Shown piece after piece: positions 1-5,378 of a stretch of 5,378 nucleotides of DNA. The number at the start of each line of letters is the position of its first letter. Position 1 is the stretch's first letter. The position numbers and the translations under genes were made by a program. The notes under the pieces are model-generated. The model saw only the letters and a list, made by a program, of their open reading frames with translations. It searched no databases and was not told the origin of the DNA. Source of the stretch: Terriglobia bacterium (GTDB lineage: Bacteria > Acidobacteriota > Terriglobia > UBA7540); assembly GCA_030042795.1 (NCBI GenBank), contig JASHYZ010000585.1:1-5378 (forward strand). The letters run 5' to 3'.

Positions 1-96
1 CTGCCTCCGCTCTCGTTGAACCGCGTGGTCCCGCAGCAAGTCCTGAAGATGTTCGAACTGCACGCCGCTCCAGGCGCGCCGGCCGAGTTTGACTGA
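1..96 (+). CDS. 3' end of an unidentified gene (partial)
   Basis: An open frame enters at the left edge and ends at a TGA at 94-96, giving 31 residues that finish in ...APAEFD. Third codon positions are mostly G or C (25 of 31), like the real genes nearby, which supports coding on this strand. The tail holds a short helix-like stretch (VPQQVLKMFEL) and then an Ala/Pro-rich end. Nothing identifies a family. It would converge on queD, leaving 133 bp between the two stop codons with no clear hairpin-plus-T-tract terminator. The opposite strand is also open over most of this short stretch, so the strand choice rests on codon composition alone. Confidence 0.4.
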   Translation: MPPLSLNRVVPQQVLKMFELHAAPGAPAEFD

Positions 97-229
97 AGCC
101 GGTGATCGAAAATCGACTATCCTCATTTCGTCAACAATCTAAAGCCGGTGCGCCATTGCGTAATCTCGACAGCAACGAGAGCCGTAGAGGACACACCAGT
201 GACGAGGCGTGCAATCGGCAATCGTCAAT

Positions 230-598
230 TTAAGGCCGGTAGGTTGCGAAACTGGTGTCCGTTTCCCAGACGGTCACGGAGTGCACGCAAGCGCCGTTCT
301 GCTGAACTTTTGGTTCCAGTTCCTGGGAAAAGTAGCGGGCGATGTTCTCGGCGGAAGGGTTGAGGCGATCGAAGGGTGAGACGTCATTCAGAAACTGGTG
401 GTCGAACTGGTCGACGATGGTCTTGACGGCTTGGCGCAGGTCAATGAAATCGATCAGCAGGCCTGTGGAGTCGAGATTCTCGCCCTGGACGGTGACACGC
501 ACCTTGTAGTTGTGACCGTGGACGTTTTCACACTTGCCCTTATAGTCGCGCAGGGCGTGGCCGGCTGCAAATGAGTAGTCGATGGAAACTTCGAACAT
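230..598 (-). CDS. queD: 6-carboxy-5,6,7,8-tetrahydropterin synthase (QueD)
   Basis: This 122-residue protein has the full signature of the QueD/PTPS family, which in bacteria converts 7,8-dihydroneopterin triphosphate to 6-carboxytetrahydropterin, the second step toward preQ0 and queuosine. The zinc ligands expected for the family are H14 (in FAAGHAL), H27 and H29. They sit in CENVHGHNY, where C23 is the catalytic cysteine of the CxxxHGH motif. D66-H67 (FDHQFLND) supply the other catalytic residues, followed by the PSAENIARY motif at 81-89 and E112 (VWET), the pterin-anchoring glutamate. There is no glutamate in place of the motif cysteine, which argues against the PTPS-III folate-type variant. 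Length matches E. coli QueD (about 120 residues). The ATG at 598 is preceded by AAGGAG ten bases upstream. No other queuosine gene is in the window. It lies 185 bp downstream of dinG on the same strand, with a repeat element between. Confidence 0.95.
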   Translation of the reverse strand: MFEVSIDYSFAAGHALRDYKGKCENVHGHNYKVRVTVQGENLDSTGLLIDFIDLRQAVKTIVDQFDHQFLNDVSPFDRLNPSAENIARYFSQELEPKVQQNGACVHSVTVWETDTSFATYRP

Positions 599-608
599 GA
601 TACTGATG

Positions 609-614
609 CTCCTT
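609..614 (-). promoter_or_regulatory. Ribosome binding site of queD
   Basis: On the minus strand the bases read AAGGAG, a strong Shine-Dalgarno match, with 10 bases between it and the ATG of queD at 596-598. It fixes the start codon and is the clearest ribosome binding site in the window. Confidence 0.75.
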
Positions 615-642
615 GATGTGGCTCAGGATGAAACTGCGCGAA

Positions 643-677
643 GCGCTTTGGAGTTGCGGTAGCTTGCTACCGCTTTC
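643..677 (-). repeat. REP-like unit, left copy
   Basis: The hairpin at 656-673 has perfect 8-bp arms, GCGGTAGC and GCTACCGC on the plus strand, around a two-base loop. It is followed on the minus strand by A and the tail ACTCCAAAGCGC. It matches the right copy at 29 of 34 aligned bases, plus a one-base indel. Confidence 0.7.
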
Positions 678-729
678 GTGCCGCGACCGTGCTCGCAGCC
701 ATCAGGGCCATGCTAGATCACAAAGACGC

Positions 730-745
730 GGCCAGCAAGCTGGCC
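730..745. repeat. Central hairpin of the repeat element
   Basis: This is a perfect palindrome with arms GGCCAGC and GCTGGCC around AA. Its core AGCAAGCT is the same as the core of the left unit's hairpin when that is read on the minus strand, so it may be a degraded third unit lacking the ACTCCAAAGCGC tail. Confidence 0.55.
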
Positions 746-749
746 TGAA

Positions 750-783
750 GAAAGCGGCGTCAAGCCGCCGCACTCCAAAGCGC
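750..783 (+). repeat. REP-like unit, right copy
   Basis: The hairpin at 754-771 has 6-bp arms, GCGGCG and CGCCGC, around TCAAGC, followed by the tail ACTCCAAAGCGC. Compared with the left copy, two stem pairs have switched from T-A and A-T to C-G and G-C with pairing kept. The tail ends one base before the dinG stop codon. Confidence 0.7.
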
Positions 784-2745
784 CTACGGCACAGGCTGGC
801 TGCGAGCCGATTGTTGCATGAACTCCTTCACCTGTTCCAGCTTGGCGGCGCGCCCGTAATCGGGCAGGCTTTCGAAAAATTGCCGTCCGTATTGTTTGCG
901 GACGAGGCGCGGATCAAGCATGACGAGCACCCCGCGATCACTCTGGGCGCGGATGAGCCGGCCGAATCCCTGCTTGAGCGCGATCACAGCTTGCGGCACC
1001 TGGTATTCCACAAACGCGTTGCCGCCGTCCTCGTTAAGCTGCCGGATGCGCGCCGCCACCACGGGGTCCGACGGTACGGCGAAGGGCAGACGGTCAATAA
1101 TCACGGCGCTCAGTTGCTCGCCTTGCACATCCACGCCTTGCCAGAAGGAACTGGTAGCGAACAGCACAGCGTTCGCGGTGGAGCGGAAGCGCTCGATCAG
1201 AGCGTTGCGCGGCGACTGGCCTTGCATCAGCAGAGGGAAGCGCACACGCGCGCGTACGCGTTCATAGATGTCACGCATCTGCTGGTACGAGGTGAAGAGG
1301 ACGAAGGCTCGGCCGCGCGTGGCCTTCAGCACCTCCACCACTTCGTCGGCGGCGCGGCGGCCGAAATCGGCCTCGCGCGGCTCCGGCAAATGAAGCGGCG
1401 TGTACAGCATCGCCTGATTCTTGAAGTCAAAATGCGACGGAAACACGCGCTCCGTGCAGTGGTCGATGCCCAGCCTGCGCTTGAGAAAATCAAAGGTGCC
1501 GCTCACCGCCAGCGTTGCCGAGGTCAGAATGACGGTGTCCACTCTCTCGAAAAGCTTCTCACGAAGAATGGAGGAAACGTCGATGGGCGAGGCTTCCAGA
1601 AACAGGCCGCGCCCGCGCCGCTCCCACCAGAAGACGCAGTTGCGGTCCTTCCCTTCCACAACCTTTTCCAGCGTGGCACGCAGCTCCGCCGCACGGCGTG
1701 CCAGGTTGTTGATCTCCTCCGGCCGATCTTTGATACGCTGCAGCTCCGTTTCCAGGCGTACGTGCGCGTTGACCATCGCAGAGTACGCGCCGCGATTACC
1801 TTCCAGAAACTGGTCGCGGTTATCAAAGGAAAAGCGGCCTTCGCCGGAAGGAAAGAGGTTGAAGAAGGCTTCCGCGCGTCGGCGCAGCTCCAGAATCGCG
1901 GCTTCCACTTGCGGCACACGCAGAGCTTTCTGGCGCAGTGTCTCTTCGGTATCGTGAGCCAGCTCCTCCACGCGGTAGTTGGAAAACTGCATCCCGAAGT
2001 AAACTGTGGCGACTTCCTCCAGGTCGTGGGCTTCGTCGAACACCACTGCGGCGTACTCTGGCAGCAGGCTGGCGTAGTCTCCTTGCTTCAGCGCCAGGTC
2101 CGCGAAAAAGAGGTGATGGTTGACGATGATCACGTCGGCTTCGGCGGCGCGCTGATGCATCAGCGTGATGAAACAGCGCTCGAATTGCGGACACTTTTGG
2201 CCCGTGCAGGCTTCGCGCCGGGCGTCGATGCGCGACCACAGTTCGCTCGTGTCGGGCAGGCCGTGGAGCTCGGCGCGGTCGCCGGTCTTGGTGCGCTCTT
2301 CCCACTTACGAAGCTGGGAATAGAGTTCGATTTCCTGGAGGCCGCTCAGCACCGGCTGTCGCTCAATGTCGTAAAGCTTCTGCCGGCAAAGATAATTTGC
2401 CCGGCCCTTCATCAGCGTGGCGCGCGCGTCGGGAAAAAGCTTTTTGAGGAATGGCAGATCCTTGGTGAAGAGCTGCTCCTGCAGGTTCTTGGTGCCGGTC
2501 GAGATCACCACGCGGCGACCGCTGAGAATGATGGGCACGAGGTAGGCAAGCGTCTTACCGGTGCCGGTTCCGGCCTCGGCAATGAGGTGATGGCGGTTCT
2601 CGATGGCCGCGGCTACTTCCTCGGCCATTTCGAGCTGTGCGGGACGATGCTCGTAGCGCGGATGATGGCGCGCGAGCCAGCCGGAAGGCCCGAAGATCCG
2701 CTCCAGGGGCTGGCGTTCTGCCGATTTGCGAGCGTCCGTGGGCAT
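784..2745 (-). CDS. dinG: DinG/YoaA-family iron-sulfur ATP-dependent DNA helicase
   Basis: This is a 653-residue superfamily 2 (XPD-like) helicase, expected to unwind DNA 5' to 3' in repair of damaged or structured DNA. Counting from the chosen ATG at 2745, it starts with the family's N-terminal PSGWLARHHPRYEHRPAQ block. Walker A is AGTGTGKT at 58-65. Four cysteines (C120, C180, C185, C191) are spaced like the XPD/DinG 4Fe-4S cluster. The DEAH box is at 237-240, TSATL at 408-412, SSFWQGVDVQGEQL near 532-545 (motif V), and QGFGRLIRAQSDRG near 592-605 (motif VI with its arginines). Length is close to YoaA and somewhat below E. coli DinG. No added exonuclease domain is seen. A longer frame reaches 2838 but would overlap the upstream ATPase gene by 79 bp, so the ATG 14 bp after that gene's stop was preferred, although no good ribosome site precedes it. 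DinG and YoaA cannot be told apart from motifs alone. Confidence 0.93.
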   Translation of the reverse strand: MPTDARKSAERQPLERIFGPSGWLARHHPRYEHRPAQLEMAEEVAAAIENRHHLIAEAGTGTGKTLAYLVPIILSGRRVVISTGTKNLQEQLFTKDLPFLKKLFPDARATLMKGRANYLCRQKLYDIERQPVLSGLQEIELYSQLRKWEERTKTGDRAELHGLPDTSELWSRIDARREACTGQKCPQFERCFITLMHQRAAEADVIIVNHHLFFADLALKQGDYASLLPEYAAVVFDEAHDLEEVATVYFGMQFSNYRVEELAHDTEETLRQKALRVPQVEAAILELRRRAEAFFNLFPSGEGRFSFDNRDQFLEGNRGAYSAMVNAHVRLETELQRIKDRPEEINNLARRAAELRATLEKVVEGKDRNCVFWWERRGRGLFLEASPIDVSSILREKLFERVDTVILTSATLAVSGTFDFLKRRLGIDHCTERVFPSHFDFKNQAMLYTPLHLPEPREADFGRRAADEVVEVLKATRGRAFVLFTSYQQMRDIYERVRARVRFPLLMQGQSPRNALIERFRSTANAVLFATSSFWQGVDVQGEQLSAVIIDRLPFAVPSDPVVAARIRQLNEDGGNAFVEYQVPQAVIALKQGFGRLIRAQSDRGVLVMLDPRLVRKQYGRQFFESLPDYGRAAKLEQVKEFMQQSARSQPVP

Positions 2746-2759
2746 ATGCGTGGAAGGAG

Positions 2760-3548
2760 CTAATCCGCGTGAAACCGGTAGCCCGCTTGCTTGATGGTCT
2801 TGCGGAAATCTTCCGCGCGAATCTCGATGGGTTTGCACATTTCGTAGATTCGTGAGCTCAAGGTGACGCCAAATTGGTCAAGCGAGCGCTCAAAGCTTGG
2901 AATCACGTTGCCGGAAGGTTCTTTGCCCGCGTTGCGTGGCTGAGCGGGTTCGCCGAAAGGCAGCGTAGTGGTAATCAATGTAACCTTTTTCTGATTATAA
3001 CGAGAGTTAATAAGGTAAGCGAGCCGCTCCTTCACCCACTCGCTGGGATTGGCGGACACCAGCTCATCGAGCAGAAGCACCTCTGTTTCCACCACGGGCT
3101 CAAGCAGCCGCAGTTCGGAGGTGTCCGATACCGGGTTGTAGCTTTCCCTGATAGACTGCAACAATTCCCGGAAATCAACAAACAGGCACTCGACGCCCTT
3201 GCGCGTGATCAGCTCGCGAAGCACGGCCACAGCCAGATGCGTCTTGCCTACACCGGTCGGGCCCGTGAAGATAAGCCCAAAATCCACGCGGTAGTCTTCT
3301 ACGAACTGCCGAGCCCAGCGCTTGGCCATGTCGAGGTAGGCGTTCGGCTGGCCGGTGCCAGGCTCCTTCACCACATTGAAACTTTCGACGGTGCAGTGTT
3401 CGTAGCGGCGCGGAATGCCGGCGTGCCGCAGCAAATCATTAGGCCGCCCTTCCAGGCTGCAGTCACAGCGCGCAGCGCGCATCACGCCCTGAAGTTCGAC
3501 GAGTTTCCATCCCGTGCCTTCGCAGGCCGGACAATCCTTGCGAGCCAT
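2760..3548 (-). CDS. DnaC/IstB-like AAA+ ATPase with N-terminal zinc ribbon
   Basis: This 262-residue ATPase is of the DnaC/DnaI helicase-loader type. Counting from the ATG at 3548, a probable zinc-binding module comes first: C6-x2-C9 (CPACEGTGW), then C28-x-C30. Walker A is GPTGVGKT at 96-103 and Walker B is VLLLDEL with D161-E162. A sensor-1-like TTT is at 193-195, and SRIYEMC near 232-238 carries the arginine expected late in this fold. By family, such proteins load the replicative helicase DnaB or serve as ATPase partners of transposases. No transposase is nearby, so a replication or repair role is more likely. The frame continues upstream to a GTG at 3623, but those 25 residues look unlike the family. 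The ATG sits right before the zinc ribbon and has AGG a few bases upstream. The 14-bp gap to dinG implies cotranscription. The precise role is inferred. Confidence 0.88.
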   Translation of the reverse strand: MARKDCPACEGTGWKLVELQGVMRAARCDCSLEGRPNDLLRHAGIPRRYEHCTVESFNVVKEPGTGQPNAYLDMAKRWARQFVEDYRVDFGLIFTGPTGVGKTHLAVAVLRELITRKGVECLFVDFRELLQSIRESYNPVSDTSELRLLEPVVETEVLLLDELVSANPSEWVKERLAYLINSRYNQKKVTLITTTLPFGEPAQPRNAGKEPSGNVIPSFERSLDQFGVTLSSRIYEMCKPIEIRAEDFRKTIKQAGYRFHAD

Positions 3549-3565
3549 GTGTAACCTGATAGGGT

Positions 3566-3571
3566 ATTCTA
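3566..3571 (-). promoter_or_regulatory. Possible -10 box for the dnaC-like/dinG operon
   Basis: The minus strand reads TAGAAT, five of six matches to TATAAT, 17 bases before the chosen ATG at 3548. It lies inside a short inverted repeat, GGGT-n6-ACCC (3562-3575). No good -35 box sits at the usual distance; a TTGACC at 3599-3604 is too far (27 bases). Weak evidence. Confidence 0.25.
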
Positions 3572-3690
3572 ACCCGATTTTTGATGAGCCACGGAGCAGG
3601 TCAAGTGCGACTGTGGCTGACACAATTTCACAGGAATCGTTCCGCCTTTCGCATCATTTCAGTCGGAATAGGCAGACGTGCTGCTGCTCG

Positions 3691-4308
3691 CTAGTCGCTA
3701 TCGAGACGCTGTTCGCGCCAGGGGTCGCCATACATGTGATAACCGTTGCGCTCCCAATAGCCTGGCTGATCGCCTGCAAGAAATTCCAGTTCGCGAACCC
3801 ACTTGGCACTCTTCCAGGCGTAAAGCTTCGGTACCACCAGGCGCAGCGGGCCACCGTGCTCAGGTTCAAGCGGGACTCCATCGTGCCGGTCTGCCAGCAG
3901 CACGCTGGAATCAAACAGGTCGGCCAGCGGCACGTTGGTGGTGTAATCCCCTGCGCCGCGAACTAGCACGTGTGTTGCGCTCGAAAGCGGTTGGGTGAGA
4001 TCGCACACGGTACGAAAGCTGACACCCTCCCAGTGATTGTCGAAGCGGCTCCAGCGCGTGACGCAATGGAAATCTGCCGTCACCTCCGCCCGCGGCAGCG
4101 CCTGGAATTGCGGCCACGTGAGCCGCAGCGGGTTGCGAACGAACCCCGTAATACGCAAGTCCCACGTTTGCGGATCGAAGCGCGGGACGTCTCCGAGGTG
4201 CAACACCGGCCACTTCAGCGTGGCCACTTGGCCGGTCGGCAGACGTCCAGCCTCCTTCATGCGCGCTTCGAGAAGTTTGCGCGCCGAATTGTTGTAGAAA
4301 ATTCCCAC
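3691..4308 (-). CDS. Sulfite oxidase-like molybdopterin oxidoreductase
   Basis: This 205-residue protein consists of the molybdopterin-binding SUOX fold only (oxidoreductase molybdopterin-binding domain; sulfite oxidase/MsrP superfamily). Conserved stretches are WDLRITGFVRNP near 49-60; TADFHCVTRWS at 77-87, where C82 is the expected molybdenum ligand; and HGGPLRLVVP at 151-160. YAWKSAKWVREL follows at 163-174, then YWERNGYH at 184-191. There is no twin-arginine or Sec signal peptide, no membrane segment, no haem domain and no C-terminal dimerisation domain, so it should be cytosolic and unlike both MsrP (exported) and full sulfite oxidase. Substrate and electron acceptor cannot be read from the sequence. 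The GTG start is favoured because the product then begins MGIF, as I recall for relatives, and it lies directly after a TATACT box. It ends 142 bp before the dnaC-like start. Confidence 0.9.
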   Translation of the reverse strand: MGIFYNNSARKLLEARMKEAGRLPTGQVATLKWPVLHLGDVPRFDPQTWDLRITGFVRNPLRLTWPQFQALPRAEVTADFHCVTRWSRFDNHWEGVSFRTVCDLTQPLSSATHVLVRGAGDYTTNVPLADLFDSSVLLADRHDGVPLEPEHGGPLRLVVPKLYAWKSAKWVRELEFLAGDQPGYWERNGYHMYGDPWREQRLDSD

Positions 4309-4314
4309 GGCCAG

Positions 4315-4320
4315 AGTATA
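4315..4320 (-). promoter_or_regulatory. TATACT -10 box of the sulfite oxidase-like gene (leaderless candidate)
   Basis: The minus strand reads TATACT (five of six matches to TATAAT), followed by six bases and then the GTG start at 4308. If used, transcription would begin at or next to the start codon and give a leaderless mRNA, which fits the lack of a Shine-Dalgarno sequence here. No convincing -35 box is present. A GC-rich imperfect inverted repeat (4324-4329 with 4350-4355) covers that area. Confidence 0.35.
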
Positions 4321-4576
4321 GCAAGGCCGCCGGTGTGTGCGCGGCGGGACGGCCTGGTCAGCTTGGCTGGACGGTGGAGTCAGATACGCGGGTAGGTTTC
4401 AACCGGGAAAGGGCACAATGCTTGGACCTGCGCGCGCGTTTGTGCTAACGGGAAGCAGGAAACGAGCGAGGGGATCGGATTCGCCGGCAGCGGCGCAGGT
4501 CTGCACCATTATCGATTTGCCGGGCGGATTGCGAATACTCCACCACTGTGCAACTATGAATCTACTGACGAGCGCT

Positions 4577-4653
<77 letters not shown>

Positions 4654-4955
4654 GGTTCTGAATGACCGCGCACCCCGTCTTGTCCCTGAGACCGGCCTGC
4701 GCCGCAAACATCATGCGCGCCTTCGCCTGTGAACGTCATCTTCTTCTGCGCTAAGGCTTGGAGCCGCTCAGTCGCCGGTGCGGGCGCCGCAGAAAGCGTT
4801 CGCGCCGCAACCGGCAAGAACGAAAGCACGCTTAGAGCAGCCGGCCACGGGGCTCCGAGACAGACACGCCGATACAAAGGCGTTCAGTTGCACCATCACT
4901 CCCTGATGTTCGCCGCATTGTCCGCTCTTTGCAAGACGGCACAATTCCAGGGCTG
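4654..4955. other. Intergenic stretch without a supported gene
   Basis: About 300 bp separate the tRNA from the stop codon of the methionine-synthase-like gene. I see no RNA gene, terminator or repeat. On the minus strand, a TTG at 4875-4877 begins a frame whose first residues resemble a signal peptide (a YRR start, a hydrophobic stretch PAALSVLSFLPVAA, then an Ala-rich LSAAPAPA). That frame soon runs into the reverse complement of the tRNA, so it is not an intact gene. At most it is a remnant. Confidence 0.5.
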
Positions 4956-5378
4956 TTACACGCCGAGTGTCTGTTCCGCCAGCACCGTGCCTTCGACGCG
5001 CGCGCGGATTTTTGCGAACGCGGTGTCGCGTGCGGTCGAAGTGTCATCACTGAAGGGAGCGAATCCGCAGTCGTCTGTGGTGCCGAGCTGGCCCAGCGGA
5101 ATAAATTCGGCAGCTTCCAGAACCCGATTACGGACTTCCTCCGGCGTCTCGATGTTGGGACTGATGGGGTCGGTGACGCCGACGAAAACCATTTGTCCCG
5201 GCCGCACGTGTTCGCGGATCAGTTGCAGAACGCGGCGCCGGTCCTTCTCGCTTGCCAGTTCGATGTAGAAACTGCCGACGTGCAACGAGAAGAAGGCGGG
5301 GAGCAGGCCTGCGTAATCGACGTCCGCGCTGTGGGTGGCATCCCAATCGCCTCCGGGGCAGGTGTGAACGCCGATCCT
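4956..5378 (-). CDS. Cobalamin-independent methionine synthase (MetE)-like protein, C-terminal part (partial)
   Basis: The frame enters from the right edge and ends at TAA (4956-4958), giving the last 140 residues of the protein; the start lies outside the window. Methionine synthases of this family transfer a methyl group to homocysteine from a folate or other donor, using a zinc ion to bind the thiol. All four expected zinc ligands are visible in fragment numbering: H5 and C7 in VHTC, E40 in FYIEL, and C104 in TTDDCGF. Other conserved blocks are THSADVDY (15-22), GVTDPISPNIETPEEV (67-82) and PFSDDTSTARDTAFAKI (108-124). The wording matches the short MetE-like 'type II' proteins I recall better than the two-domain E. 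coli MetE, but the N-terminus needed to decide is missing. An apparent TTG start at 5285 is internal, since homology continues upstream to the edge. Confidence 0.88.
   Translation of the reverse strand, partial: RIGVHTCPGGDWDATHSADVDYAGLLPAFFSLHVGSFYIELASEKDRRRVLQLIREHVRPGQMVFVGVTDPISPNIETPEEVRNRVLEAAEFIPLGQLGTTDDCGFAPFSDDTSTARDTAFAKIRARVEGTVLAEQTLGV

Larger units (their letters stand above)
643..783. repeat. REP/BIME-like inverted repeat element between dinG and queD
   Basis: Two copies of one unit of about 35 bp face each other at the ends of this 141-bp stretch. Each unit reads GAAA, then an 18-base hairpin, then the tail ACTCCAAAGCGC. The right copy is on the plus strand (750-783) and the left copy on the minus strand (677 down to 643, with one extra A before the tail). 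The tails form a perfect 12-bp outer inverted repeat (643-654 with 772-783). Between the copies is a third perfect hairpin at 730-745. The layout resembles bacterial interspersed mosaic elements built from REP units. No transposase is encoded, so any mobility would need a protein acting in trans. The element touches the dinG stop codon at 784-786 and fills most of the gap before queD. Confidence 0.75.

Noticed and set aside
96..240. AAGCCGGTG repeated at 96-104 and 142-150, with a near copy AAGGCCGGT at 232-240.
   Set aside because: Nine-base repeats of GC-rich sequence with irregular spacing are expected by chance. No array or paired structure accompanies them.
148..363. Plus-strand frame overlapping the 3' part of queD.
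   Set aside because: It starts at GTG with no ribosome site and runs antisense through queD; the product is basic and low in complexity, like a shadow.
613..634. Resemblance to the start of 16S rRNA (TTGATG-TGGCTCAGGATGAA, close to the region of the 27F primer site).
   Set aside because: The match covers about 20 bases only. The sequence after it is the repeat element and dinG, with no rRNA features, so it is taken as chance.
613..2763. Very long plus-strand frame (716 codons) opposite dinG.
   Set aside because: It is the antisense shadow of dinG, whose helicase motifs are complete and collinear. The plus-strand product has no recognisable domain.
3587..3618. AGCCAC ... GTGGCT inverted repeat upstream of the dnaC-like gene, considered as an operator.
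   Set aside because: Six-base arms with a 20-base spacer are too weak to separate from chance.
4324..4355. GC-rich imperfect inverted repeat (AGGCCG ... CGGCCT) upstream of the sulfite oxidase-like gene, considered as a terminator.
   Set aside because: There is no T tract on either strand and the stem is interrupted by a five-base bulge. No gene ends nearby.
4729..5268. Plus-strand frame of 179 codons at the right end.
   Set aside because: It is antisense to the methionine-synthase-like gene, which has all four zinc ligands. The plus-strand product is Ser/Arg-rich with no motif.

Overview
The window is bacterial chromosomal DNA, moderately GC-rich, and looks like an ordinary housekeeping stretch rather than a plasmid, phage or genomic island. 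No integrase, transposase, CRISPR array or rRNA is visible. Protein styles (a short cytosolic sulfite-oxidase-fold enzyme, a MetE-type II methyltransferase, a DnaC-like ATPase with an N-terminal zinc ribbon) and the dispersed 'ACTCCAAAGCGC'-type palindromic repeat suggest Acidobacteriota or a relative. That assignment is inference from recall and was not tested by any search.

Layout from left to right: the 3' tail of an unidentified plus-strand gene (1-96) converges on queD (230-598, minus), the 6-carboxytetrahydropterin synthase of queuosine/preQ0 synthesis. Next is a 141-bp repeat element (643-783), made of two inverted copies of a hairpin unit around a third hairpin, which abuts the stop codon of a DinG/YoaA-type iron-sulfur DNA helicase (784-2745, minus). 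Just upstream of that, separated by 14 bp, is a DnaC/IstB-type AAA+ ATPase with a zinc ribbon (2760-3548, minus). A molybdopterin-dependent sulfite-oxidase-like oxidoreductase follows (3691-4308, minus), with a GTG start six bases after a TATACT box. A complete tRNA-Arg(CCU) gene lies on the plus strand (4577-4653). After about 300 bp with no supported gene comes the C-terminal part of a cobalamin-independent methionine-synthase-like protein (4956-5378, minus), whose 5' end lies beyond the right edge.

The DnaC-like ATPase and the DinG-type helicase are probably cotranscribed and form a plausible DNA replication/repair pair. queD lies downstream on the same strand, but the repeat element sits between it and dinG and may separate or modulate its expression. 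The other genes have no obvious functional link to each other.

The most interesting signal is the repeat element. Its two inverted copies differ at five aligned bases, and four of those changes form two compensatory base-pair swaps, so the hairpin itself appears to be what is conserved. I found no evidence for a new multi-gene system.
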